Positions 12,028 to 23,889 of a stretch of DNA of 64,000 bases are shown here, piece after piece; positions within the stretch are counted from its first letter, which is position 1; each line of letters begins with the position of its first letter. Source of the DNA: Microcebus murinus (Eukaryota; Chordata; Mammalia; Primates; Cheirogaleidae); the NCBI RefSeq assembly GCF_040939455.1, contig NC_134109.1, positions 75,297,001 to 75,361,000 on the forward strand, in the 5' to 3' direction. The notes below the pieces were generated by a model. It was given only the letters and a program-made list of their open reading frames with translations. It made no database searches and was not told the origin of the DNA. The translations under genes and the position numbers were made by a program.

Positions 12028-14110
12028 ATGTTTGGTGATATATATATATATATATATAATCACATTTTGTGTATCCACTCATGAACACTCATGAATTGAT
12101 GGGCACACAGGATGATTCCACATCTTTGTGATTGTGAGTTGTGCTCCAACAAACATTTAAGTGCAGTATGGACTGCATATTTTTTAATACAATGACTTCT
12201 TTTCTTTTGGGTAGATACCCAGTAGTGGGATTGTTGGATTGAATGGTAGGTCTACTTTTAGTTCTCTGAGGAATCTTCATACTGTCCTCCATAGAGTTTG
12301 AACTAATTAGCAGTCCCACTGACAGTGTGTAAGTGTTCCTTTATCTCTGCAACCATGTCAGCATATATTGTTTTTTGACTTTTTAGTAATAGCCATTCTG
12401 ACAAAGGTAAGGTGATATCTCATTGTGATTTTGATTTGCATTTCCCTGATGATTAGTGATGTTGAAAATTTTTGTCTATCTTCTTTTGAAAAGCTTCTGT
12501 TCATGTCTTTTGCTCACTTTTTAATAGGGCTGTTTGTTTCTTGCTGATTTGTTTGAGTTTTTTGTAGATTCTGGATATTATCCCTTTATCAGATATGTAG
12601 TTTGTGAATATTAGCACTCATTTTGTAGGTTTTCTATTTGTTCTGTTGATTATTTCCTCTTCTGTGCAAAAGTACTTTTTTAATTTCATCAAGTCCAATG
12701 TATTTATTTTTGTTGTGGCTATAATTGCCTTTGGGGTCTTAATCATAAATTCATTGTCTAAGTTAAATCTAGAAGAGTTTTCTCTACATGTTTTCCTAGA
12801 ATTTTCATAGTTTCCTGCCTTCCATTAAAATCTTTTATCCATCTTGCATTAATTTTTGTAAGTGGTGAGAGATGGAGATTCAGTTTCATTCTTCTGCATG
12901 TGGCTATCCAATTTTCCCAGAAGTATTTATTGAATAGGGCTTCTTTTCCTGAGTGTATGTTGTTGTCTGCTTTGTCACAGATTAGTTGATTGTAGGTGGA
13001 TGGTTATATATCTGGGTTTTCTGTTTGTTCCATTGGTCTATGTCTCTATTTTTGTACCAATACCATGCTGTTTTGGATGCTGTAGCCTTGTAATATACTT
13101 TGAAGTAGGGTAACGTGGTGCCTCCAGATTTGTTCTTTTTGCTTAAGATTCCTTTGGCTATTCAGCCCCCTTTTGGGTTCCAAATGAAGCATAGATTTAT
13201 TTTTTCTAGGTCTGAGAAATATGACATTGGCATTTTGTTGGGAATTGCGTTGAATCTGAATCTGTGTTGAATCACTTTGGGCAGTATGGACATTTTAACA
13301 ATGTCGATTCTATCAATCCCTGAGCATAATGTCTTTCCATTTGTTTGTGTCATAGTAATTGTGAATGGTATTGACTCTTTGAGTTGACTCTCAGCTTGAC
13401 TGTTATTGATAAATAGAAATGCTACTGGTTTGGGCATTGATTTTATAACCTGAGACTTTGTTGATCTTATTTATCAATTTCAAGAGTCTTCTGGTGGAGT
13501 CTTTGGGATTTTCTAGATACAAGATCATATTAGTGAAAAGCGATAGTTTGATATCCTCTTTCCTGATTTGGATACCCTTTATTTCTTTCTCTTACCTGAT
13601 TGCTCTAGCTAAAACTTCCATACTATGTTGAATAGAAGTGGTGACAGTGGGCACTCTGTCTTGTTCCAGTTCTTAGGAGAAATGTTTTCAATTTTTCCCC
13701 ATTATTAATATGATGTTGGGAGTGGTTTTGTCATATATGGCTTTTATACTTTGAGACATGTTCCTTCTATGCCTAGTTTGTTGAGGGTTTTGATCATGAA
13801 TGGGTGCAGGATTTTGTTGAATGCTTTTTCTGCATTTATTAAGATCATCATATGATTTTCCTTTTTGCTTCTGTTTATGTGGTGAGTCACATTTATTGAT
13901 TTATGTATGTTGAACCATCCATGCATCCCTGGGATGAAGCCCACTTGGTCATGATGGATTATTTTTTGATGTGCTATTGAAATCGGCTTGCTAGTATTTT
14001 ATTAAGGATTTTTGCACCTGTATTCATAAGGGATATTGGTATGTAGTGTTCTTTTATGTGTGTGTTCTTTCCTGGCTTTGGTATCAAGCTTATACTGGCT
14101 TTATAGAATC
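11537..14110 (-). mobile_element. Younger L1 (strepsirrhine-type), 5'-truncated, ORF2 remnants
   Basis: Starts with the 3' end GGGGGTACAAATGTTTTTAT and the rest of the 3' UTR. Antisense ORF2 follows. Minus-strand peptides at 13437-13162 ([20 protein letters not shown], ..IDIVKMSILPKVIQ..) and 13944-13744 ([19 protein letters not shown], ..[13 protein letters not shown]) are RT-domain blocks of L1 ORF2. Stops and frameshifts separate them. A microsatellite has expanded at 11885-12060. Truncated at about 14110, inside the RT. Confidence 0.88.
11885..12060. repeat. Compound TG/TA microsatellite with repeated ACCATGTTTGGTGATA spacers
   Basis: A (TG)n run is followed by three (TA)n runs. Two of these are separated by an identical spacer, ACCATGTTTGGTGATA (about 11972 and 12026). 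A further ACCATATATACATGGTGGTG unit lies upstream. It sits in L1 ORF2 where the L1 consensus has TACTCCATGGTGTATATGT, so it grew from the L1's own short TA/TG motif. Confidence 0.9.
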
Positions 14111-14324
14111 AAGCCTCCCCATGGATCCCTTCAATCTCGCTGAATGAATCATCTCATCACCTTCTTTACTCTGTCCTGTGTTGCTTCTTCAGGGTTTTAC
14201 AATGTTCTTCCTGAGAAGAGCCATACATAGGTATGCATCCACTTGCAACTTTCAATACTCTCCTTGAGAGTGGCATGCATCCGGGCTGTAGTCCACTATA
14301 TTCCCCTCATCCCTCTTACATCTT
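14111..14324. other. Unassigned ~215-bp segment between two L1 copies
   Basis: Pyrimidine-rich, more GC than its neighbours (CCCCATGGATCCCTTCAATC, CTTCCTGAGAAGAGCCATAC, CATCCGGGCTGTAGTCCACT). It does not fit L1 ORF2 on either strand as far as I can see. L1 text stops before it and resumes after it at a different ORF2 position. Confidence 0.45.
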
Positions 14325-17300
14325 CTTTTCTGATTTATATGTCTTTTATTTCTTTTTCTTGCCTATTTGCTCTGAAATTACAATACTGTGTTGAATAGAA
14401 GTGGTGAGAGAGGGCATACCTGCCTTGTTCCTTATCTTAGAAAGAAAGCTTACAGTTTTTCACCATTGAGTAAAATGATAGCTGTGGGATTTTCATATGT
14501 AGGCTTTATTATGTTGAGGTAATTTCCTACTGTCGGCTTTTCATATTTGGCCTTCATTTTGCTGAGGTAATTTCCTTCTATTCCTCTTTTTTTAGGATTT
14601 TTTTGTCATGAAGAAATGTAGAATTTTGTCAAATGCTTTTTTGGCATCACTTGAGATAATTACGTGGTTTTTGGTCCTTCATTCTGTTGGTATGGTGTAT
14701 TATTTTGGTTTCAATATATTAAACCATCACCTTACATTCCAAGAAGTAATCCCACTTGGTCATGGTGTATAATTCTTTTAATGTGTTGTTGAATTCACTA
14801 TTGTAATATATTGTTCAGGATTCTTGCATAAATTATCTTCATGAATATAGGTTCATAGCTTTCATTTCTTGTAGTATCTTTGCCTGATGTTGGTATCAGG
14901 ATAATGACACCTTATAAAATTAGTTTGGAAGTGTTTCCTCCTCTTCAAATTCTTTTTTGAAAGAAATTGAGAAGGATTGATGTTAATCTCTTTAAATGGT
15001 TGGTAGAATTCTTCAGTGAAACCATTGGTCTTGGACTTTTCCTTGTTGGGAGGTTTTTGGCTATTTAATAAATCTTCTTGTTTTTGGTGTGCTCAGAACT
15101 TTTATTTCTTCATGATTCAGCTTTGGTAGTTTTCTAGGAATTTATCCATTTCTTATAGGTTATCCAATTTGTTGACATGTAGCTGTTCACAGTAGTCATT
15201 TATGATCTTTTATATTTCTGATTTTTATTATTTGAGTCTTCTTTCTTTCTTCATATTCTAGCTAAGGGTATGTCACTTTTGTTGATGTATTCAAAAACCA
15301 AGTTACTTTTGTTGATTTTTTAAATTGTATTTTCATTACCTATTTCATTTCTTTCTGCTCTAATCTTTATTATTTCCACCCTTCTGCTAACTTTGAGTTT
15401 AGTTTGTTCTTATTTTTTTAGTTTCTTGAAATGTAAAGTAGGTTTTTGATTTGATATCTTTATTCTTTTTAAATGTAAGCATTTACCATTACAAATTACC
15501 CTCCTTGAAATGCTTTTGCTCCAATTCATGTTTTGATATGCTCTGTTTTCATTGTCACTTTTGTTAATATATTTTCTAATTTTCTTTGTGACTTTTTTGG
15601 TTCATAAGTTGTTCAAAACTGTGTTGTTTTATTTCCACATATTTAGGAATTTTCCATGTTTTCTGTTGTTATTGATTTTAGTTTCATTCCACTGTGGTTA
15701 GTGAAGACAGTTGGTATATTTCAATCTTCTTAAATTTGTTAAGATCTGTCTTGTGGTCTAAAATGCAATCTTTGGAAAATGCTTTGTGTGTATTTGAGAA
15801 GAATGTGTTTTCTGCTCTTATTGGGTGGAGTTTTCTGCATGCATCTATTAAGAAAAATTTGTCTAAGTGTTCTTCATGTCCTGTTTTCTTACTTATCTTT
15901 TGTCTAATTGATCTATCCATTACTGAAACTGGAGTGTTTAAAATGCATTACAATTATTGCATTATTGTCTAGTTCTCCCTTCAATCTGACAATGGTTGCT
16001 TAATATATTTGAGTACTCTATTGTTAGGTGCATATATATTTATATTTGTTGCATCTTCTTGGTGAATTCTTTTATCATTATATGGTATGTCATTTTTTTT
16101 TTCCTGTTGCGATATTTTTAAAGTCTATTTTGACTGGTATAGCCACCACTGCTCTCTTTTGGTGACCATTTGCATGAAATATATTTTCCCATCCTATCAC
16201 TTTTAGTTTATGTATGGTGTTAAATCTAAAGTCAGTCTCTAATAGATAGCATATAGTTGGGTCTTTTGTGTGTGTGTGGTATGTCTTTTTTCAAATATCC
16301 ATTTAGCCACTCTATGTCTTTTGATTTTGGCATCTAGTCAATTTACATTCAAAGTAATTACTGATAAGAACTTACTCTTGCCACTTTGTTAATTTCTTCT
16401 TTCTATTTTGTTTTCTTTTACTTCTCTTCTTTTGTTGTCATTCTTTGTGGTTTCATAATTTTTTGTGGTGGTGTGCTTTGATTCTTTCCTCTTTATCTTT
16501 TGTGCATTCACTGTACTTTATTTGTGTGGTTACCATGGGGATCACCTCAAATATTTTGTGTTTACATCTGTATGTTTTAAACTGATAACAACTTAGATTA
16601 CACAGGTACTCTATGTTTTACTCCCCCCAAATATACAATTTATGTAATTGATGTCATATTTTACTTTTTATATTGTGTTTGTATTCACAAATTTCCATGG
16701 TTAAAGTTATTCTACTTATGTCTTCTAATTTATAAATTAATATTAAAAGTTATTTATGTGCCACTATCATAATACTACAGTATTCTGAGTTTGTCTTTAT
16801 GTTTATCATTAATAATAAAATTTATACTTTCATATATTTTTGTGTTGTTCATTAGCTTCTTTTTATTTCATATCTAAGAACTCTCTTTAGCATATCTTGT
16901 AAGCCAATTCTAGTGGTAATGAACTCCCTCAATTTTTGTTTGGGCAAGTTTTCTTTTTCTCCTTCATGCTTAAAGGACAGTTTTCTGGGTAATGTATTCT
17001 TGGTTGGCAGGTATTCTCTTCAATACTCTGAATATTATCATCCTACACTTGCCTGTAATGTTTCTGCTGATAAATCTATTGCCATTCTTAGAAAGACTAC
17101 CTTGTATGTGACAATTTTTTTTTCTATTGCTGCTATCAAAAATCTCTGTGTTCAAATTTTGACAATTTAGTTATAATGTGTCTTGGTGTCGACCTCTTTG
17201 AGTTCAATCTTTTTGGGAATGATGTCAATTTTCCTCCCTAGATTTGGGAAGCTTTCAACCATTATTTCTTTAAATAAGCACTCTCTCTCTCTTCTGCTTC

Positions 17301-18690
17301 TGGTACTTCATAGATTGTATAGATTTATAAGTTGTGTATGCTGTCTTCATTCTTTTCCATTATTTTTTTCTTTTTATTCCTCTAACGGGCTAAATTCAAA
17401 CGAGTTGTCTTTGATTTCACTGATTCTTTCTTCTGCATGATTGTGTCTGTTTTTGAATCTCTCTACTGAATTTTTTAGTTCAGTCATTGTGTTTGTCAGC
17501 CTCAAGATTTCCATTAAGTTCTTTTTTAAGGTTTCTGTTTCCTTATTAAACTTATCATTTTGTTCATGTATTATTTTCCTGGTTTTATTTCATAGTCTTT
17601 GTTCTCTTATAGCTTATTGAACTTCAAGATGATTATTTTGAATTCTTTGTCAAGCAGTTCATGAATCTCCATTTTGTTAGGATTCATCATTGGAGCTTTG
17701 TTAGTTTCCTTTGGTGGTGTTACATTTGCCTGATTCTTTGTAATCCATGTAGTTTTACATTGTTGCCTGTGAATTTGAAGGAGCAAATAACCCTTTGAGT
17801 ACTTACAGGTTGGTTTTGCAGGTAAAGAACTCCTCCTAAGGGATCCCCAGACTGATGAAGCTGTCTCTAGGGTCATAGCTGAGCAGGGCTAGAACTGTGT
17901 CACATAGATACTGCTGGGCCTGTAGTCAGTTCTGTGATTAGAGGCCCTGCTACTGGGGACACAGGAGGGCATGATATCAGCCTGTCCCCAGTTAGACGGG
18001 GCTGCTTCTGGAACAATGGTAAAGGAGGGTTGGAACTGAGTCCAGGACCACTTCTGATGACAGGCCTATTACCAAGGTTCAATGTGTATAGCTTCTGCTG
18101 GGTACCAGCATGAGCATAACTGCCCCCAAAGTATGGTTGATGGGGAATGGAGTTGAGTCTCAGGGTACTTGAGTGTCCATAATTGGGTCTGATGTCAGCA
18201 GGCCTACCACTGGGATCATAGAGAAGGTATCTCCCACCAGATTCCTATGTGGATAGGACTGCCCTTAGACCATAGCAAAGCAGGGCTGGAGCTGAGTCAT
18301 AGGTTTGCTTCAGGGCTCAGAGGCAGGACTGAGTTTGTAGGTCTTCTACTGAGGGTATGGAACAGCATGATTCTTCCCAGGTCCCCTGGCAAAATGGGGC
18401 CAGTTGCTGGACTGAAATCAAGCAGAACTTGAGCTGAGACCACAGGGGAATGGGGTTGTTTCTGATCTATAGCTGAAATAACTGTCAGTGAACCTGCCCC
18501 TGGGGCATAGGCTAGCTTTCTCAAAGTGGCCCTCCTTGGTCTTGGGCATCAGTGGGGTTCTGCAACCTCCTACTTGGATGACAAAGCTCTCACAAAGGCA
18601 TTTTTGTTTGTAAATGGTTGCCAAATTGTTACTACTGTGGGGTATACAAACTGGTACCTCCTTTTCTGCCATCTTGCCTCTGTCACTCTC
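14325..18690 (-). mobile_element. Old L1 (L1M-type) 5' half, from RT through endonuclease to the 5' UTR start
   Basis: Read on the minus strand from 18690, the order is: 5' end GACAGAGGCAAGATGGCAG, a repetitive 5' UTR (about 18500-17880), decayed inter-ORF/ORF1 territory (17600-16400), endonuclease (peptide near 15920-15684 with ..TFFSNTHKAFSKD..), then the RT region (CCACTTGGTCATGGTGTA at about 14750). ORF2 C-terminus and 3' end are missing. The GAGGCAAGATGGCAG start is the usual L1 5' terminus, so this copy retains its promoter end. No intact frame. Confidence 0.75.
17880..18500 (-). repeat. Five degenerate ~120-143-bp tandem units in an L1 5' UTR
   Basis: A recurring block, on the plus strand GGGCTAGAACTGTGTCACA (about 17885), GGGTTGGAACTGAGTCCAGG (18028), GGAGTTGAGTCTCAGGG (18148), GGGCTGGAGCTGAGTCATAG (18283), CTTGAGCTGAGACCACAGGG (18424). 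A second block, AGGCCCTGCTACTGGGG (17942), AGGCCTATTACCAAGG (18063), AGGCCTACCACTGGGA (18201), AGGTCTTCTACTGAGGG (18338), keeps the same spacing. So the 5' UTR is an array of monomers. Confidence 0.7.
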
Positions 18691-18694
18691 TGGC

Positions 18695-19740
18695 TTTTGA
18701 CAGCTTGATTATAATGTCTCAGTGTGGCCTTTTTGGGTTCATCCTATTTTCAGTCCTCTGATCTTGAATTTGGATATCTAATCCATTCTTCAGACTCAGA
18801 AGTTTTCAGCCATTATTTCTTTAAATAAGTCCTCTGATCCTTTCTTTCTTCTCCTTTTTATTCTCCTGGAGATTGGTTGGCTTGATGATATTCCACAAGT
18901 CCTTTAGACTTTCTTCAATTTTTTTTTTCATTTTTATTACTCTAACTAAAGAAATTCAAATAACTCAACTTTAAGTTTGCTGAAATTCTATGTATATTTT
19001 AAACTGTAAGAGACATTATATTATTGTTATAGTCAATATCCACTAATATTTCCTCATATGTTTACTCTTGTCATATCACCTTGATCTTTCCTGCATCTCT
19101 GACATTCCATTTGGCATCATTTCCTTCTGCCTTAACATGCTTTACTATACTTTGGTGTGCATTATCTGCTAGTAACAAATTTTCTTAGTTATTGTCATCC
19201 TGGAAATCCTTTCACTTAAAGGATATTATTGCTGGGTACAGAATTTATTATTCTTAAAGGATATTATTGCTGGGTACAGAATTTTGGCATGGCAGTTATT
19301 TTCATTTAGTACAATGAAAGATATGATTCCATTATGTTTTGACTTCAATTATTCTGTTGAAAAGAGGTTTCATTCTAACTGTTCCTTCTTTGTAAGTAGC
19401 CTGTTACTAACCCACTTTGGTTGTTTTCAAATCTTTTTCTTTTTCAGAAGTTTTGCTATCATGTGCTAAGTATGGATTTCTTTTTATTTTACTTGGTGTT
19501 CATAAGACTTCTTGAAAGTATACTTTGGCATTTTGTCAAATTTGGAAAATACTCAGCCATTATCTTTTCAAATATTGTACCTTCCCTATTATCACTTTTC
19601 TCTCTTTTTAACTAATAACATGTATTCTAGATCTTCTCATTGTGTCTGTGCCTCTTATCCTTTTATGAATATTTTCTATCTTTCTTTCTCATCATTCTTC
19701 ATTCTGAATATTTTCTTATGATTTCTTTTCCAGTTCACTG
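18695..19740 (-). mobile_element. Further old L1 5'-region fragments
   Basis: TTTTGACAGCTTGATTATAA (18696) parallels TTTTGACAATTTAGTTATAA at 17157, and AGCCATTATTTCTTTAAATA is shared by both, so this is another piece of the same L1 region. At 19170-19740 the preceding L1 text (GCTGGGTACAGAATT...) appears again, so at least two fragments are joined here. Confidence 0.5.
19215..19284. repeat. Perfect 32-bp tandem duplication
   Basis: The 32-mer at 19215-19246 (beginning CTTAAAGGATATTATTGC) recurs identically at 19253-19284, with a 6-bp spacer ATTATT, giving a 38-bp period. Confidence 0.95.
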
Positions 19741-19949
19741 AACCACTCTTTTCCTGTATCTACACTCTCCTGGAAAGACCCTTACCCCTTTCCTACTCCA
19801 TTTCAAACAGACAAAGCTCACAACTGCCATTTACCCAAGTGACCAAAAGGATTGACTCTGAACTTGGGTTTAAATCTGTTAGTATAAGAAATTCAAAATT
19901 CCCAGATCATGTTTATTACTTAAAATCCAATCACCATTTCTATGGTCAG

Positions 19950-20135
19950 TGAGGCAACTTTCCTACCATACCCTCTATCTTACATATTGATTTACTTGTC
20001 TGTCTCACTCCATAGAATACAAGATACATGAACACAATAATTTTTAGCTTTTCAATTCACTATTTTATCCCCAGTGTCTAAACAGTGCTGGGCATATGGA
20101 AGTAAGCACTCAAGAAATATGTATTGAATGACTAA
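19950..20135 (+). repeat. L2 LINE 3' end
   Basis: Ends with TTTATCCCCAGTGTCTAAAC, AGTGCTGGGCATATGGAAGT, AAGCACTCAAGAAATATG and TATTGAATGA, which match the L2 3' terminus (ccccagcgcctagaacagtgcctggcacatagtaggcgctcaataaat) in order. Confidence 0.7.
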
Positions 20136-21319
20136 GTAGTATGCTGCTTCTCTTTTTATAAGAGATCACCAAACTGGAACTTTATGAAAACACCAATCAG
20201 AAACTTTTATTTCTTAAAACAACAACAAAAAGCTGCATGGTTTAGTATAGCAACTAAGTAAACACTAAAAATAAAAGACAGCCAATTAGAGTCTGACAGC
20301 AGAGAAAAAAAGCCAAAACATCTGATTGGCTATTTTTGCTATTATCCTCCCCCATATTGGTAAGTCTTCCATGTATTTAGGGTTCCAAAACCACTTTTCC
20401 ACTGCCAAGTTTGATTCCTGATAAAATGATATCATTGTGGTATGTTGTTGCTGCTACTAAAGTCCATTTATGAAAAACAGAAATGAGTCAAATAGGCCTC
20501 TAAGTTTGGGTGAATCTGATGCGTGATTTATTAATCTGCTCCAAAATGACCATGTGTAGCAGCAATGACCCAATAATAACTACAGCCCAGGACCCAGTGA
20601 AGTCCCAAGTTGTATCCTTTAATTTGACAGCGTTAGGTTTTGACAACTGCTAAATACCTTTATCCGTCTTACCAAATCAGTTTTCTGTTCATTAGCCTGA
20701 AGGCAAAGGTATGGAGAGGGTGGGATGCGGTAGGGAAGTTGTGCTGAACCAAATGTTGGTGAAAAGTTATCCTTTATCTTTTTACTTCATTTGTCTAATT
20801 TGTAAGGAAACATTTTTGAGGTGGTGTAGTGACAGTGGCAGCATACCTCTATGGAGGGTATCATTGAATTTATATATGCCCCTCTGCATGATGAGAGAAA
20901 ATTCCCATGCACAACATACTTAAGAGGCCTGCCATCCCAACACTTTTAGTAATCTTTTATACATATGACTTTTTCTCCAGGAGTCTTTGTTTGGACTTTA
21001 CTATAGAATCAACTAGATTTCAATCCTACAATGTAATGTTCTCACTTGAGTTCAGTGACAGTTTTAAAGGTCCCTAGTATGTCTCTTTCTACTAAGACTA
21101 CTAAAACATTGCACAATAACATTTAAATATTTATTTATCACTGGAACTCGCTATACTGCCCCCTATTAATTTTCTTAGTCAAATATTTTTAAAATATAAA
21201 ATATATGCTTATTGTCTTACCACCCTCATTAATCAACAATAAATTATGGCCATAACTTCAGTTCAGATTAGCAAAACTAGTGATATCTGTCACTGTAATC
21301 ATAGCACTGGGAACAATGA

Positions 21320-21388
21320 TTGGTAAATTAATGGTAAATTGTTAAAATGGTAAATTAATGGTAAAACAATAACTGGTAAATTAATGTT
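21320..21388. repeat. Three copies of TGGTAAATTAATG, ~27-bp period
   Basis: The 13-mer starts at about 21321, 21348 and 21374, with an extra half-copy (ATGGTAAATT) between the first two. A small minisatellite-like cluster. Confidence 0.75.
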
Positions 21389-21681
21389 AAGACTAGAATT
21401 ACTCTGTAATTTGTCTATATTTATAGTGAATTCCATGTAGACCTAACAGTTTTTTAAACAGATTAGGTGATCATAGATATATGTTGGCTTGCAGAGAAAA
21501 ATATGAGTATAGAGATGATTAAATGTTACAAAGTTTTTTAAGACATTTGATGATATGTCTGAAATAAAACAAAATAAAATGAAAGACCCAAGAATGGACT
21601 ATGAGACTGATAATATCTGTAAAATTACAACTTTTAGAAATGTGAGCTTTTGTTATTACATAAAATATATCATTGTCCCAT

Positions 21682-21802
21682 GAGATTATTTCAACATAAA
21701 GAAAAGTTAAGTGCTCAGTGATTATAGAATACATTAGTACTCAGGAGATTATTTCAACAAAAGCAAAGTTAAGTACTAAGTGATAGTATGGAACATTAGT
21801 AA
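21682..21802. repeat. Diverged ~63-bp tandem duplication
   Basis: Both copies begin GAGATTATTTCAACA and continue with AAAGTTAAGTGCTCAGTGAT / AAAGTTAAGTACTAAGTGAT and ..ACATTAGTA. About a dozen differences separate the copies, so the duplication is not recent. Confidence 0.8.
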
Positions 21803-22619
21803 AATTGGGGTTAAATTTCTATGAACCTTGTCTCTTTATAAATACAATAGCTTTGCCAATAATTAATTTAAAATATCATTTTCCACAAAGCTGTTTGAAA
21901 ATTTAAAACAACTATATAACGAAGAAAGAGCTTCTGAATAGTTACAAGTAAAAGTCTTGATTTTTTCTGTTAAAGGTTATACATTTTAATATGATCTTTT
22001 GGTTGATTTATGTAAAGCTTTGGATTTTTCATTTTCTCAAGCCTGTCACTTCAGTGATGTATGGTACATTTTAGCATCAGGTTTGCCATAAGCAATAAAG
22101 TCAGGGCCCCATAGAAATGTTAATATATTTCCCCATTTTTAAACCAGAGCTTTCCATCATTCAGTTATTTTGTTTGGGATCCCATGTTTAGTTCATATCA
22201 TTTTTACACTCATATAAATAATTTAAGATTTTAACTCAGAGGTATAATTTCAGTAGATTAATTATTTAATAGAAAAGTTTAAGGGTCACATGTAAAGTGA
22301 AAATCTAAATGATAACTTAAAATTTACACTAACAATCTCTCAAAATGTTGTATTTTACATTCTAGTTTATTTAGAGCATTTTTCTCTAACAATAAGATCA
22401 AAAAAGATAAACAAGAAAGGATTCATTAAATGGTATGCAACATGAAATGGAAACCCATGTCTCTAATATTCTTTATAAAGAAAAAATTAAGTATGAAAAT
22501 AGCAAGTTAAATTGAAAATAATTTAGCACTATTGTGAAATTTTGTGCAGGAAAATAAATATTAGAAAGAAAATCAATATAGCACTGAAATTAAATGTGGA
22601 GAGTTAAAAGTAAGGAGTC

Positions 22620-23350
22620 CACTTAAATCAAGTGTATCCTGGCTAAGAGTTTGGGCAAGATACACCTTAAACTAGAGAGATGGGCACGGGGATGGAATGA
22701 TGTAAGCGACATATTAAAACTAGAATATGAAGGATTAGATAACCAATTGAATGAATGTTCACAGTAAATGAGAGATAGCTTAAGAGATGATGCCAATATT
22801 CTATCTACCTTGGTTACTAGGGGGAGAACATATTGTGTTAAATAACAAAAAACAGGAAGTATACTTGGAGGGGAAAATGAGTTCAAGTTTTATATATAAT
22901 GATATTATACATATTGGTAGCCATGCCCAGCAGCCAGTTAGAAATAAAGATCTAGAGTTAAAGTGAAAGAGTAGATATTAATATGGGAAGATTATAAAGA
23001 GAGTGACTTGAGAACCATATGCATAAAGAGGTAAAAATTAAACTTGTGGGAAAAGAGATAATTGCAGAAACAGAAAATGTTGAAAAAGAAAAGAATGGAC
23101 CCATAAAAAGAACTTGAAGCACATGTACATGTTGAAGGTAAGAAGAGAAGCTCCTGAAGATAGAAGAAGCCCTGAGAGAGATAGAAAAGTCAGACTAGTA
23201 CAGCAATGTACAACCATTATAGAGGAAATTTTCAAAGAGACAGTGGCTGTTGTTATCAAGGAAAAGGATTAAAGATTATAAAGACTGAGAAAAGGCCAAC
23301 AGCAGTTCATCAAAGTAGTTAAGGTCAAGCTAGATTGCAAATGTGTTACA
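22620..23350 (-). repeat. Probable L2 LINE relic
   Basis: Purine-rich text such as AGCAGCCAGTTAGAAATAAA, GATCTAGAGTTAAAG and GAGAACCATATGCATAAAGA follows, in order, the antisense of the L2 ORF2 3' region (gtaggcagttggatatatgggtctggagctcagg ... gggagtcatcagcatata). Divergence is high. Confidence 0.4.
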
Positions 23351-23889
23351 GAATAAACGAAAACTGAAGGAATTTAGGGAACAGATTTCTTTTGAGAACA
23401 ATATTCAAGGTATCACATTCTAGGTCTAACTGTTATTTGAGATGGAATGTGGTGAATTTGTTCATATGAGTTTGAAACACCAGTGTGCTTTTGATAAAAC
23501 ATGTAGAATAGTACTTATCATTTTTGCTTTCCAGCAGTTATTCATTTTTCTTTTGGTAATCATACTTTGTTTTCCCTCTAAACAACCCATTCTTCACTAT
23601 ATGGGTTGGCTCAGAAATAAAGCTGGTGACTTGATGAAAGTTTTACTCTAGCCCCTATGACTGATTTAGGGATGGGCATATGAGCTAACTCAAGCCATTG
23701 AGATGCAATGGAATTTCTGGGAAAGCAGCTCTCATTATTTCTGTCCGGATATATCCAAGAATACTACCACAAAGGCTGTTATTTTCAAAAACAAAACAAA
23801 AACAAAAATAAGAAAAATCTCAAACAGTTGTAACTGAGGCAACATGTAACATATTAAGTTATAATAATGAAGTTAAAAAAAGATATCTA
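23351..23889. other. No gene or clear repeat recognised
   Basis: Contains an A-rich AAAACAAAACAAAAACAAAA-like run near 23790. Otherwise unremarkable. Confidence 0.3.

Larger units (their letters stand above)
20136..22619. other. No gene seen; two small tandem duplications
   Basis: AT-rich sequence with no splice-flanked coding segment. It includes three copies of TGGTAAATTAATG (about 21321, 21348 and 21374) and a diverged tandem duplication of about 63 bp (21682-21744 and 21745-21802). Confidence 0.4.

Noticed and set aside
11835..12094. Several overlapping Tyr-Ile repeat open frames on both strands
   Set aside because: Translations of a (TA)n/(TG)n microsatellite; no coding meaning.
13162..13944. 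Reverse-transcriptase-like peptides on the minus strand
   Set aside because: L1 ORF2 remnants separated by stops and frameshifts; not a retron or other RT-based system.
15684..15920. Endonuclease-like peptide on the minus strand
   Set aside because: Decayed L1 endonuclease domain within the 14325-18690 L1.
17880..18500. Regularly spaced repeats suggestive of a CRISPR-like array
   Set aside because: Units are ~120-143 bp, degenerate and inside an L1 5' UTR in a mammalian genome; no short identical repeats with unique spacers.
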